The notes under the pieces: model-generated | The model's database searches: none | The model's input: only the letters and a program-made list of their open reading frames with translations | What the model was told of the DNA's origin: nothing | Shown here: positions 16,036 through 23,968 of the stretch, one piece after another | Layout of the letters: each line of letters opens with the position of its first letter | How positions within the stretch are numbered: position 1 is the stretch's first letter | Origin: CAJPQU01 sp052170475 | GTDB taxonomy: Bacteria; Bacillota; Negativicutes; Selenomonadales; Selenomonadaceae | Assembly: GCA_052170475.1 (NCBI GenBank) | Contig: JBQNAL010000022.1 | Span: 1 to 26,687 of the forward strand | Direction of reading: 5' to 3' | Length of the DNA stretch: 26,687 bases | Translations under genes and position numbers: made by a program

Positions 16036-17118
16036 ATGGGACGGATCGATGAGCCGATTGCGATAGGGCGTCTTGCCTGCCGGAACCGCATCGTGCGCTC
16101 GGCGACCCACAGCTTTTTGGGGACGCGCGAGGGGCGCATGGGCGAGGTGGATTTCGCGATGTATGAAGCGCTGGCCAAAAACGGCATCGGGCTCATCGTC
16201 AGCGGGCATTGCTGCGTGTCGCCGACGGGACGCGCCAACGAGGAGCAGATCAATGTCTTTGATGATCGGGCGGCGGAGGATGTGGCACGCGCGGTGCGGC
16301 TCGTCCATGCAGCGGGGAGCCGCCTCGTCTTTCAGATCTCCCACGCGGGGCCGAGAGCCATCGGCGTTTCGGATTTGGCGGACGTTACGGCGCGCCCCCT
16401 GAAAAAGGGGCGAGAGGCGCGGGCGCTCCGCCGAGAAGAGATCTTCGCCATCCGAGAGGACTTCATCGCCGCTGCGCGGCGATTGCAGCGGGCGGGGGCG
16501 GACGGCGTGCAGCTTCATGCGGCACATTCCTATCTTTTGTCGCGGTTTTTAGATCCCACCTTCAATCAGCGCACGGACGAGTACGGCGGCGACGCAGAAA
16601 GCCGCTTCCGCTTGGTAGGGGAAATTGTGGCGGGGATCAAGGCGGCCTGTGGGACGGCGTTTCCCGTTCTGCTCAAGATCAACAGCGATACGAAGGCGGA
16701 CGATACCGCCTACGAAGCGGATTTACGCTACATGTTGCAAGAAGCGCGGCGGCTCGGCGTGGAACTCGTGGAGCTTTCCGGGGTGGATTTTTTGAGCGAA
16801 CCTCGGACGGCGACCCTCTACTATCTGGAACGCGCCAAGCGCTTGCGCCGCGCCGTGGAGGAGCCGATGTCCTTGGTGGGCGGCGTCCGCTCTCTCGCCG
16901 ACATGGAAGCCGTGATCGCGAGCGGTCTTGACATGGTATCCTTGGGTCGGCCGCTCGTCTGTGAACCTGACCTTTTGCCGCGCCTTCGCGCCGGACAGGA
17001 GAGGTCGAGCTGCTTGGGCTGCAATCGCTGCTTTGTCATCGCGCACCTCCATCCGGGGATGCGCTGCGTGCGCGAGCGAAAGCTGCGGAAAAAGGCGGGG
17101 GGAAGCGAGAGCGCGTAA
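16036..17118 (+). CDS. Old-Yellow-Enzyme-like NADH:flavin oxidoreductase with C-terminal Cys cluster
   Basis: A 360-residue FMN-binding TIM barrel. Family blocks: IGRLACRNRIVRSATHS (10-26), FQISHAGPRA (99-108), GADGVQLHAAHSYLLSRFL (154-172, with His161, His164 and Tyr166 at the active site), NQRTDEYGG (177-185) and VSLGRPLVCEPDLL (301-314, FMN phosphate). The C-terminus keeps a Cys set, C326-x2-C329-x2-C332-x11-C344 (CLGCNRC...), like the [4Fe-4S] site of 2,4-dienoyl-CoA/2-enoate reductases. The ~300-residue FAD/NAD domain of those enzymes is missing. It is therefore probably a one-domain ene- or enoate-type reductase that receives electrons from a separate partner. AAGGAG lies 9 bases before the ATG. 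It is the third gene of the murA operon, and a terminator follows. Confidence 0.9.
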   Translation: MGRIDEPIAIGRLACRNRIVRSATHSFLGTREGRMGEVDFAMYEALAKNGIGLIVSGHCCVSPTGRANEEQINVFDDRAAEDVARAVRLVHAAGSRLVFQISHAGPRAIGVSDLADVTARPLKKGREARALRREEIFAIREDFIAAARRLQRAGADGVQLHAAHSYLLSRFLDPTFNQRTDEYGGDAESRFRLVGEIVAGIKAACGTAFPVLLKINSDTKADDTAYEADLRYMLQEARRLGVELVELSGVDFLSEPRTATLYYLERAKRLRRAVEEPMSLVGGVRSLADMEAVIASGLDMVSLGRPLVCEPDLLPRLRAGQERSSCLGCNRCFVIAHLHPGMRCVRERKLRKKAGGSESA

Positions 17119-17166
17119 CGCCGAAGGGCGGCTGCCGAAAAGGTGCCTGCCGTTCGGCGTTTTTTA
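17117..17166 (+). terminator. Rho-independent terminator of the murA operon
   Basis: AACGCCGAA pairs with TTCGGCGTT, with a further inner GGC/GCC stem, followed by six T's. The first arm overlaps the last two bases of the stop codon. Confidence 0.88.
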
Positions 17167-17187
17167 TGGCGCGGGGCGCTTTACCTG

Positions 17188-17196
17188 TGGTATACT
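17188..17196 (+). promoter_or_regulatory. Extended -10 promoter of the yitT-ade operon
   Basis: TGG-TATACT, a TGn extended -10 element, about 38 bp before the first gene. No good -35 is present, as expected for this promoter class. Confidence 0.55.
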
Positions 17197-17233
17197 GCGA
17201 AGAGAAAAGCGTGATGTGCGGGGAGGTGGCGAG

Positions 17234-17890
17234 ATGAGGGGGATGCGGATCGGCTGGCTCGTGCTGGCGGTTTGCCTGGTTGCGGCAACCGTTTTCGCGG
17301 CGGAGCCGGAAGATTTTTCCTGTCGCGGGGTGGCCATCGGAGAGGAAGCGACGGAGGCCGCTTTGACCGAGGCGTTTGGCGCTGCGCTCTTTGACCAAGA
17401 GCGCAGCGTATACGGCCTTCGGGTAAAGTATTATACCTTTCCGGGCGAATTCGTCGTGGGGGTGACACCAAAGGACGGGCGAGTCGTGGACATCGTGATC
17501 AAGAGTCGGGACTACGCGGGGCGCTGCGGCGTGCGCTGCGGTGCGACGCCGTACAAGATCATGCAGGTCTTTGGTAAGGTGGAGCGCCAGTTCATCGACG
17601 GGGTGACGTGGTACATCTATCGAAACCCCGATGCCCCAGAAGAACGCCTGATGTTGGAGGCGGAGCTGCCGGGGGCGACGCTTCTCTCTTGGCGGATCAC
17701 GAGCCTGCCCTTGACGGAGGAAGAAGCGGACGAGCGCTGGGACGAGGAATGGGAGAGCCAAGACTTTGGCGCGGCGGAAATGCAGGCGCGTGAGATTGAT
17801 ATGAGCGCCCTTACGGGGCGGGATGAAGCCCCCGCCGATCGGCGGTATCCGCGTCCCTCTTCGGTGCGGGCGGGGGCGGGGGCGCCATGA
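17234..17890 (+). CDS. Secreted protein of unknown function
   Basis: A 218-residue protein with a clear signal peptide (MRGMRIGWLVLAVCLVAATVFA, cleavage near AFA-AEP). I do not recognise a family. The mature part starts with DFSCRGVAIGEEATEAALTE, followed by a two-Cys segment (GRCGVRCGATPYKIMQVFGK) and alternating strands. The pattern 'IGEEATEAALTEAFG ... VKYYTFPGEFVVGVTP ... VVDIVIKSRDY' hints at a small periplasmic domain that begins with a 'G-D-x-x-x-x-v-x-x-x-F-G' lead-in, but this is only a resemblance. The C-terminus (182-218) is acidic, then Arg/Pro-rich and probably disordered. GGGAGGTGG lies about 6 bases before the ATG. The ATGA overlap with the yitT-like gene makes it part of that operon. 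Confidence 0.72.
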   Translation: MRGMRIGWLVLAVCLVAATVFAAEPEDFSCRGVAIGEEATEAALTEAFGAALFDQERSVYGLRVKYYTFPGEFVVGVTPKDGRVVDIVIKSRDYAGRCGVRCGATPYKIMQVFGKVERQFIDGVTWYIYRNPDAPEERLMLEAELPGATLLSWRITSLPLTEEEADERWDEEWESQDFGAAEMQAREIDMSALTGRDEAPADRRYPRPSSVRAGAGAP

Positions 17891-18774
17891 GCCGGTCACG
17901 CGTCTGGCGCGCCCTCGGGATTCTCCTCGGCTGCCTCGTCAGCTCCAGCTCCATCAATCTGTTTCTCATCCCCAATCATCTTTTGAGCGGCGGATTGGCG
18001 GGCATCGGCATCATCGTCTACTTCCTGACGGGACTGCCCGTGGGCGCACAGATCCTCATCTACAATCTCCCCTTGTTCTTCGCCGCCTATCGTACCTTGG
18101 GGGCGAAGTACACGGGGGGCGTCGTCTTCAGCACCGTCCTCTTTTCCGTGGGACTTGACGCCACGCATTTTTTGAACGGGTTTGCCCCCGTGCCGGATCC
18201 CATGCTGGCGGCCATCTTCGGCGGCGTCTTCAACGGCCTTGGCTACGGGCTGCTCTTTCGGCTGGACGGCAGTTCCGGCGGCTTGGACATCGTGGCCGCT
18301 ATTTTAAGGAAATATTATTCTTTCAATATGGGCGGGGTGATCTTCGCCTTCAACTGCGTCATCATGGCGGTTTCCGTCTGCATGTTCGGCGTCATGCCGG
18401 CGATGTACACCTTGATTTCTATGTTCATCAGCGCTGCTGTGACGGATAAGGTGGTGGCAGGCTTCGTTCACCGAAAGGTGCTGTTTCTGATCTCTGACCG
18501 TGCCGAACCCATCGCCGACGCGATTATTCACGAGATCGGGCGCGGCGTGACCTACATCGAGGGGGAGGGGGCGTTTACCCATCACGCGAAGCGGGTGCTG
18601 TTCGTCGTGGTGAACCTGACCCAGATCGCGCGGGTCAAGCGAATCGCGGATCAGCTGGATCCGCAGGCGTTCCTGATCGTGTTGGACGCCAATGAGGTCA
18701 TGGGGCGGGGCTTCACGCTGCCGGGCGTCAAGATTGAGGAAATGCTGCGCGAACGCGCGGCGAAGGAGAAATAG
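17887..18774 (+). CDS. YitT family membrane protein (DUF161 + DUF2179)
   Basis: A 295-residue protein. The first ~200 residues hold about five or six membrane segments with the YitT hallmarks: INLFLIPNHLLSGGLAGIGIIVYFLTGLPVG, LFRLDGSSGGLDIVAAILRK (the G-x-S-G-G-x-D block) and the closing VTDKVVAGF. Residues about 205-290 form the soluble DUF2179 domain (KVLFLISDRAEPIADAIIHE, GVTYIEGEGAFT, LDPQAFLIVLDANEVMGRGF). The family is widespread in Firmicutes; its transport substrate is not established. It overlaps the upstream secreted-protein gene by 4 bases (ATGA) and lies 16 bp before ade. Confidence 0.93.
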   Translation: MSRSRVWRALGILLGCLVSSSSINLFLIPNHLLSGGLAGIGIIVYFLTGLPVGAQILIYNLPLFFAAYRTLGAKYTGGVVFSTVLFSVGLDATHFLNGFAPVPDPMLAAIFGGVFNGLGYGLLFRLDGSSGGLDIVAAILRKYYSFNMGGVIFAFNCVIMAVSVCMFGVMPAMYTLISMFISAAVTDKVVAGFVHRKVLFLISDRAEPIADAIIHEIGRGVTYIEGEGAFTHHAKRVLFVVVNLTQIARVKRIADQLDPQAFLIVLDANEVMGRGFTLPGVKIEEMLRERAAKEK

Positions 18775-18790
18775 GAAGGAGGCGGCGCTC

Positions 18791-20518
18791 ATGATTGAGG
18801 ATTTGGCGCGGTTTACCGCCGTGGCGCAGGGGAAAACGCCGGCGGAGTTGGTGATTCGCGGGGCAAAAATCTACCAATCGTTTACCGGCACTTTTTTTGA
18901 CGGGGACATCGCCATCGATCAGGGGTACATCGCAGGGCTGGGCGCGTACAGCGGCATAGAGACGATTTCGGCCGAAGGCAGGTACGCGCTGCCGGGCTTT
19001 ATCGACGGGCATCTCCACATCGAGAGCTCGCTCCTCAGCCCGCGGGAGTTTGCCCGCGCCGTCGTGCCGACGGGGACGACCGCGGTGGTGACCGATCCGC
19101 ACGAGATCGCCAATGTCGCCGGAATTTTGGGGATTCGCTACATGATGGACGCCTCTCGCCATTTGCCGCTGGATACGTTTTTCATGCTCCCGTCCTGCGT
19201 GCCGGCCACGGACTTGGAGGACGGCGGGGCGCACCTTTCGGCGAAGGACTTAGCGCCGCTCTTGGATGAGCCATACGTTTTGGGCTTGGCGGAGATGATG
19301 AATGTGCCGGGGGTGCTTTCCGGCGATCCCGCCGTATACGAGAAGCTGACCATGCGCCGGGATCTTCATGTGGAGGGACACGCGCCCGGGCTGCTTGGAA
19401 AATCCCTCATGGGCTACGCGGCGGCGGGCATTTCCTCGGATCACGAGTGCGCGACGGAGGAAGAGGGCTGGGCTCGCCTGTCGGCGGGGATGTATTTGGA
19501 GATTCGCGAGGGATCGGCGGCGCACAATTTGGCGGCGCTGCGCCCCCTCATCAACGAGCGAACGGCGCCGTTTTGCTTCTTCGTCACCGACGATCGCCAT
19601 CCCGCCGACCTCTTGGCGCGCGGACACATCAATTCCGTCGTGAAGCGCGCGGTGGAGGCCGGCGTGCCGCTGTGGGCGGCCATCAACATGGCCACGGTGA
19701 ACCCCGCGCGCTATTTTGGGCTGAGGGAGCGCGGCGTCATTGCGCCGCATCGCATCGCGGACATTTTGCTCTTCGATGGGGACGGCTCGTGGCAGCCCGC
19801 CTTCGTCGTAAAAAGTGGGGTGTTGGCGGCGCGCGAGGGGCGGCTCCTCTTGGGGCTCCCGAAAACGGAGGATACGGCGCTTTGCGATACGATCCATATT
19901 GCCCCGGTGGAAAAGGCGGATCTCGCCATTCCGCTTCCGTCGGGACGCGCCCATGTCATCGGCCTTGTGCCGGGGCAGCTCCTCACCGAGAAATTGACGC
20001 TTTCCGTCAAGACGGAAGAGGGCTGCGCCGTGGCGGATACCGAACGCGACATCGTGAAGTTGGCGGTCGTCGAGCGCCATCACGCGACGGGGCGCATCGG
20101 CCTTGGGCTTCTCACGGGGTACGGATTAAAGCGCGGGGCGGTGGCCTCCACCGTGGGGCATGATTCCCACAATCTCATCGTGGCAGGTGCAAACGACGAC
20201 GATATGGTGACCGCGATCGAAGAGATTCAGCGCATCGGCGGCGGATTCGTCATCGTCCGCGCGGGCGAGGTATTGGCGTCGCTGCCACTTCCCATCGGCG
20301 GACTGATGACGGCGCGCAACGCGCGGGTGGTGGCGATGGAGAACGCCCGCCTCATCCACACGGCAAGGCAGCTTGGCGTGAGCGAGGACTGCGAACCATT
20401 GATGACGTTAGCCTTTTTGAGCTTGCCGGTGATCCCCGCGCTAAAGCTCACAGATCGTGGGCTTGTCGATGTGACGGCGGGACAATTTTTGCCGGTCGAT
20501 GCGGAGGCAGCGCGATGA
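18791..20518 (+). CDS. ade: Adenine deaminase
   Basis: A 575-residue amidohydrolase that converts adenine to hypoxanthine and ammonia, feeding purine salvage and nitrogen supply. Motifs: DGHLHIESS (72-80, metal-binding His74-x-His76 and Glu78), VVTDPHEIANV (99-109), HVEGHAPGL, ISSDHECAT and VTDDRHPADLL, followed by the C-terminal ade-specific domain (DIVKLAVVERHHATGRIGLG, TVGHDSHNLIV, LPIGGLM). The length and these blocks match the bacterial Ade/AdeC family and not imidazolonepropionase or dihydroorotase. The ATG at 18791 has AAGGAGG 8-9 bases upstream; the frame is open further 5' but that part lies inside the yitT-like gene. Its stop overlaps the MBL gene start (ATGA). Confidence 0.97.
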   Translation: MIEDLARFTAVAQGKTPAELVIRGAKIYQSFTGTFFDGDIAIDQGYIAGLGAYSGIETISAEGRYALPGFIDGHLHIESSLLSPREFARAVVPTGTTAVVTDPHEIANVAGILGIRYMMDASRHLPLDTFFMLPSCVPATDLEDGGAHLSAKDLAPLLDEPYVLGLAEMMNVPGVLSGDPAVYEKLTMRRDLHVEGHAPGLLGKSLMGYAAAGISSDHECATEEEGWARLSAGMYLEIREGSAAHNLAALRPLINERTAPFCFFVTDDRHPADLLARGHINSVVKRAVEAGVPLWAAINMATVNPARYFGLRERGVIAPHRIADILLFDGDGSWQPAFVVKSGVLAAREGRLLLGLPKTEDTALCDTIHIAPVEKADLAIPLPSGRAHVIGLVPGQLLTEKLTLSVKTEEGCAVADTERDIVKLAVVERHHATGRIGLGLLTGYGLKRGAVASTVGHDSHNLIVAGANDDDMVTAIEEIQRIGGGFVIVRAGEVLASLPLPIGGLMTARNARVVAMENARLIHTARQLGVSEDCEPLMTLAFLSLPVIPALKLTDRGLVDVTAGQFLPVDAEAAR

Positions 20519-21258
20519 CGGACATGAAACAGGGATTGACGATCACCTATCTCTTAAACAGCGGCTTTCTCGTGGCGGGCGACGGCTGGGGGCTGCTCTT
20601 CGACGATTTTCAGGATCCGACGGGGGCGGTGGATCAGGCGCTGCCGGAGATGGAGGAACTGTACATCTTTGCCTCCCACGCCCATTTCGATCATTTCAGC
20701 CCCGAGATCGCCCGCTACGCGGCGCACACTCGGCGCTATTTTCTGAGCCGCGACATCGCGGGCGTTCCCTCGGCGAGGCGGATACCGGCGGACAAGACGA
20801 CATGGCTCGGGGTCTATGACCGATGCGATGCGGATCGCATTCGAGTGATCTCCTATGATTCCACGGACGAGGGAACCTCCTTCGCGGTGGAATTTTCCGG
20901 CTGGCGCATCTTTCACGCCGGGGATTTCAACTGGTGGCACTGGAAGGAGGACACGGCAGAGAACATCGGATTCGCCCGCAACGGCTTCATGAAGCAGATG
21001 AAAAAACTCGACGGCGCGTTTTTTGACTTGGCGTTTTTTCCGGCGGATGGACGCCTCCAAGAAGCGCGAAGCTGGGGCGCGAAGGAGTTTTGCCGCCGGA
21101 CGGACACGCGCGCCTTGGTGACGATGCACAGTGTGGGCTATCCCCGCTGGCAGCCGGAGCCGGACTTTTTCCTGCCGGGGCGGGAGATTCCGTACTGGTC
21201 ACCGGTGACGCCGGGGGAAAGGAAACATTTGCAAAAGGGAGGAGAATTTACCGCATGA
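20515..21258 (+). CDS. Metallo-beta-lactamase-fold hydrolase
   Basis: A 247-residue cytoplasmic protein with the metal-binding motif H55-x-H57-x-D59-H60 (SHAHFDHFS), a HAGDFNWWHW block (His-x-x-Asp metal bridge) and a late His in VTMHSVGYP. These give a complete set for a two-metal site. It resembles UlaG-type/COG2220-like Zn hydrolases more than glyoxalase II or RNase Z, since it lacks their extra domains. The substrate is unknown. It is tightly coupled to ade (ATGA overlap 20515-20518) and to the downstream cyclophilin gene (ATGA 21255-21258), so an accessory role in nucleobase or nucleotide metabolism is possible but unproven. Confidence 0.88.
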   Translation: MTDMKQGLTITYLLNSGFLVAGDGWGLLFDDFQDPTGAVDQALPEMEELYIFASHAHFDHFSPEIARYAAHTRRYFLSRDIAGVPSARRIPADKTTWLGVYDRCDADRIRVISYDSTDEGTSFAVEFSGWRIFHAGDFNWWHWKEDTAENIGFARNGFMKQMKKLDGAFFDLAFFPADGRLQEARSWGAKEFCRRTDTRALVTMHSVGYPRWQPEPDFFLPGREIPYWSPVTPGERKHLQKGGEFTA

Positions 21259-21833
21259 AGCGAATATGGATACTGACCGCGCTCGTGGCTTTCCTGCTCG
21301 GTATCGGCGCGGAGACGGCAAACGCACAGGGAGGAGAAGAAAACGTGGCAAATCGATTTGCGATCTTCGCGACAAGCGAAGGCACTTTTACCGTGGAACT
21401 CTTTGAGGACAAGGCGCCTCTGACGACGAAAAATTTCATTGAGTTGGCGGAAAAAGGCTTTTACGACGGATTGATCTTCCATCGGGTCATCGACGGCTTC
21501 ATGATCCAAGGGGGCGATCCCACGGGGACGGGGATGGGCGGCCCGGGCTATGAGATCCCGGACGAATTTCATCCCGACCTCAAGCACGACGGCGAGGGCG
21601 TCCTCTCCATGGCGAATGCGGGGCCAAACACCGGCGGCTCGCAATTCTTCGTCACGTTGGCGGCGACGCCGTGGCTGAACGGCCATCATGCGGTTTTCGG
21701 CAAGGTGGTGCGCGGCATGGAGGTCGTGAAAAAGATCGGCAAGGTCGACTGCGACTTAGGAGATCGGCCATTGGTGGAAGTCGTGATGAAGAAGGTCACG
21801 ATCATCGAGGAACTGCCCGACGTCGAAGCGTGA
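21255..21833 (+). CDS. Exported cyclophilin-type peptidyl-prolyl isomerase
   Basis: A 192-residue protein with a signal peptide (MKRIWILTALVAFLLGIG, cleavage near ANA-QGG), so it folds proteins outside the inner membrane. The cyclophilin core is complete: FTVELFEDKAPLTTKNFIEL, FHRVIDGFMIQGGDPTGTG (catalytic Arg in FHR), GVLSMANAG, GSQFFVTLA and HAVFGKVV. It is a single-domain bacterial enzyme of PpiA/PpiB size. An internal GTG (VANRFAIF) could start a cytoplasmic form, but the GGAGGAG site serves the ATG at 21255. It overlaps the MBL gene by 4 bases and the GIY-YIG gene by 4 bases. Confidence 0.95.
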   Translation: MKRIWILTALVAFLLGIGAETANAQGGEENVANRFAIFATSEGTFTVELFEDKAPLTTKNFIELAEKGFYDGLIFHRVIDGFMIQGGDPTGTGMGGPGYEIPDEFHPDLKHDGEGVLSMANAGPNTGGSQFFVTLAATPWLNGHHAVFGKVVRGMEVVKKIGKVDCDLGDRPLVEVVMKKVTIIEELPDVEA

Positions 21834-22090
21834 GCGGGACGGCTTACGTCTACATGGTGGAATGTGCCGACGGGACGCTCTACACCGGCTGGACGAACGA
21901 TTTGGAAAAGCGCGTGGCGGCACACAACGCGGGGCAGGGAGCGAAGTATACCCGGGGGCGCGTCCCCGTGCGGCTTTGCTACTATGAGACGTTCCCCGAG
22001 AAGGCGGCGGCGCTGCGCCGAGAAGCCGCGCTGAAGCGCCTGCCCCGCCGTGCGAAGATGGCGCTCATCGAGGCACAGGAGCCGAAGTGA
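21830..22090 (+). CDS. GIY-YIG nuclease-domain protein (UPF0213/YhbQ family)
   Basis: The start is taken as GTG at 21830, inside the GTGA overlap with the cyclophilin stop, giving 86 residues. This matches the family length and places YVYMVECADG at the N-terminus as usual. Motif order: Y-V-Y (GIY) at 6-8, YTG at 17-19 (YIG), the N-D-L-E-K-R-V-x-x-H-N block with the catalytic-type Arg, KYT-RGR, and YYETF...ALRREAALKRLPRRAK. The single-domain YhbQ/UPF0213 proteins are linked to DNA processing, but their role is unclear. There is no good ribosome site next to the GTG, so translation probably depends on coupling. Confidence 0.9.
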   Translation: MSGTAYVYMVECADGTLYTGWTNDLEKRVAAHNAGQGAKYTRGRVPVRLCYYETFPEKAAALRREAALKRLPRRAKMALIEAQEPK

Positions 22091-22103
22091 GAGGGGAGAA
22101 ATC

Positions 22104-22778
22104 ATGGAGCGCATCGAATTTTACGCGCTGCACCTTGGGGACGATGCGGCGGATGCGGCGGAGGTCTACCTTCCGCGCCTTTCCCCCGCGCGGCAAGAGG
22201 CGCTTTTCCGCTATGCTTCCCCCGTGGTGCGCACCCGATCCCTTTGGGGAGAACTTTTATCGCGGTATTTGGTGGCGGCGGCCGGGGGGTCGCCGCCCTT
22301 TTCATTGACGATCTGTCGGCATCCCAAGGGGAAACCGTACAGCCCGGACAGCCGCTTTTTCTTCAACTGGGCGCACAGCGGGGATTGGGTTCTCGCGGGT
22401 GTCGGCTCTTCTCCGCTCGGTGTCGATGTGGAGCGGACGCGGCGGGAAAAGTCTTGGCTCGCCGTCGCCGAGCGGTTCTTTCGCGACGAGGAGAAGCAAA
22501 CCATCGCCGCTGCCTCAGAAGAAGCGCGGGGCGATCTCTTTCTCCGCTACTGGACGATGAAGGAAAGCTATCTCAAATACACCGGAGAGGGATTGTCCGG
22601 CGGGATCAAGGACGTCGATGTGGCGGCGCTCTGGGCGGGAGAGGGCGCGGCAGCGGGGCGCAACTTCCCCCTGCCGGGCGGCGCGATGGCAGCCGTTGTC
22701 GCCGCACCGTCGCTTTTGCCTGACCATGTGACGATGATTTCCATCGAGGAACTTCGCGCCGGATTAGGGATGCACTAA
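22104..22778 (+). CDS. 4'-phosphopantetheinyl transferase (Sfp/HetI/AcpT type)
   Basis: A 224-residue enzyme that moves phosphopantetheine from CoA to a carrier-protein serine. Signatures: FNWAHSGDWV (88-97), GVDVERTRR (106-114; Mg-binding Asp108 and Glu110) and WTMKESYLK (150-158; W-x-x-K-E-x-x-x-K), with the length of the Sfp class and not the ~120-residue AcpS class. No polyketide or non-ribosomal peptide genes are in the window, so the carrier target (fatty-acid ACP or another) is unknown. GAGGGGAG lies 5-6 bases upstream of the ATG, 13 bases past the GIY-YIG stop. It is the last gene of the seven-gene operon; no intrinsic terminator is visible on its strand. Confidence 0.93.
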   Translation: MERIEFYALHLGDDAADAAEVYLPRLSPARQEALFRYASPVVRTRSLWGELLSRYLVAAAGGSPPFSLTICRHPKGKPYSPDSRFFFNWAHSGDWVLAGVGSSPLGVDVERTRREKSWLAVAERFFRDEEKQTIAAASEEARGDLFLRYWTMKESYLKYTGEGLSGGIKDVDVAALWAGEGAAAGRNFPLPGGAMAAVVAAPSLLPDHVTMISIEELRAGLGMH

Positions 22779-22845
22779 ACCGCGTTGGCGCGACCGAATA
22801 ACAAAACATCAAATGGTTCGCACGATATGCGCTTTCCCAAAAGGA

Positions 22846-22890
22846 AGAAAAAATGACCTACCCCTCATCACGAACGCAGGGGGTAGGTCA
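22846..22890 (-). terminator. Rho-independent terminator of the truncated VWA gene
   Basis: On the minus strand, TGACCTACCCC pairs with GGGGTAGGTCA and is followed by six T's (complement of 22848-22853). On the + strand there is no T-tract after the hairpin, so it does not obviously end the opposing operon. Confidence 0.85.
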
Positions 22891-22903
22891 AAAAGGGTAC
22901 TTG

Positions 22904-23905
22904 TCACTTCGTTTGGTCAAATTTTTTCATCAGGTAGAGGAGTTCTTCTTTGTAATCATCCGTGGCCACGCTGGGCAGGTCTTTGAGGCGGAGAATCACG
23001 TCGCTGAGGTTCGTGCTGCCCCGATAGGGGGAGTTTCTGAGGGTCATGCCAAACTGTGCCACACCGGCGGCAAAGGACATGTTTTCGCTCATCGTCGGGT
23101 GGAAGGCGGCATCGGTCACGGGGTACGTCAAGCGTTTACTGACAGCGCCGTCCGGCTCTTTGTATCGGATATTTACGGTGAGCCACTCGTCTTCGTCAAG
23201 AGCCGTGTTCTCGTTCTTGCCCTGCGGCTGCCCGTACCGTGTTTCGACTTGGGGAATCTCATAAGCGGAATCCACCTTGGCGATTTCATACAATGCCGTC
23301 ACGCTGTGTCCGGCGCCGATTTCGCCGCCGTCTTTTTTATCGTCATCAAATTCCTCGGCACGCATCCGGCGGTTTTCGTACCCGATTAAACGGTACCCCT
23401 TCACGACGGCCGGATTAAATTCCACTTGCAGCTTCACATCCTTGGCCACCGTAAACAAGGTTCCGCCCCGTTCATGAACGAGGACTTTTCTTGCTTCCGC
23501 TACGGTGTCGATATAGGAATAATTACCGTTTCCGTGATCGGCTAAGGCCTCCATTTTGTTGTCTTTAATATTCCCGGAGCCAAACCCCAGCACGGACAAG
23601 TAAACGCCGCTGGCACGCTCTTTTTCAATCAGTCGTATCAGCTCGCCTTCACTGGTGATGCCGACGTTCAGATCGCCGTCCGTGGCTAAAATGACGCGGT
23701 TGTTGCCGCCCTTGATAAAATGTTTCTCGGCCAGTTCGTACGCGGTGATAATGCCCTTGGAGCCGTCTGTGGCGCCTTCCGACTCAAGGCTGTCTATGGC
23801 GGCCATGATTTCCGCTTTTTTACTGGCATTGACACCGTCAAGGATCACTTTCTCCGAAGAAGCATAGGTCACAACAGAGATTTTATCTTGGGGGGATAGG
23901 GTTTC
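22904..23905 (-). pseudogene. 5'-truncated von Willebrand factor A (VWA + DUF3520) lipoprotein gene
   Basis: The open frame reads back to a TAG at the complement of 23906-23908 and begins ETLSPQDKISVVTYASS, which corresponds to the middle of a VWA domain. About 330 residues remain. Present are the second half of the VWA domain (GATDGSKG, and NNRVILATDGDLNVG with a MIDAS Asp) and the C-terminal DUF3520-like region (NPAVVKGYRLIGYENR, RLTYPVTD, FAAGVAQFGM). The family normally has a lipoprotein signal, a ~100-residue N-terminal domain and the DxSxS half of the MIDAS; all of this is missing. A GTG at 23872 could still start a shortened protein, but it lacks a ribosome site and half the metal site. 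Base composition looks more AT-rich than that of its neighbours. The break lies beside an IS-like end. Confidence 0.8.
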
Positions 23906-23968
23906 CTATTAAAATGTCAATGTGTATACTGCTCACCTGCAAATGTGCATACTGCTTTCAGGGTTTCC
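23899..23968. repeat. GGGTTTCC direct repeats at the VWA break point
   Basis: The 8-mer GGGTTTCC occurs at 23899-23906, exactly where VWA homology ends, and again at 23961-23968, bounding a 54-bp stretch with the IS-like repeats. This may be a target duplication or deletion join, or a chance match. Confidence 0.4.
23915..23960. mobile_element. Possible insertion-sequence terminus remnant (IS21-like repeats)
   Basis: Starting TGTCAATG, this stretch holds two copies of a 14-mer, AATGTGTATACTGC (23919-23932) and AATGTGCATACTGC (23942-23955), differing at one base with a 23-bp period. Several short direct repeats just inside a TG-start terminus are a known feature of IS21-family ends. No istA/istB transposase or opposite end is present, so it would be a relic. 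The family name is inference. Read outward on the minus strand, the end gives TTGACA, a -35 element. Confidence 0.4.

Noticed and set aside
15280..16527. 415-codon minus-strand frame across the glycosyltransferase and OYE genes
   Set aside because: Spans two clearly coding + strand genes and has no recognisable protein features.
22854..22890. Hairpin as a terminator for the + strand phosphopantetheinyl transferase operon
   Set aside because: After the hairpin the + strand has A's, not T's; it fits only the minus-strand gene.
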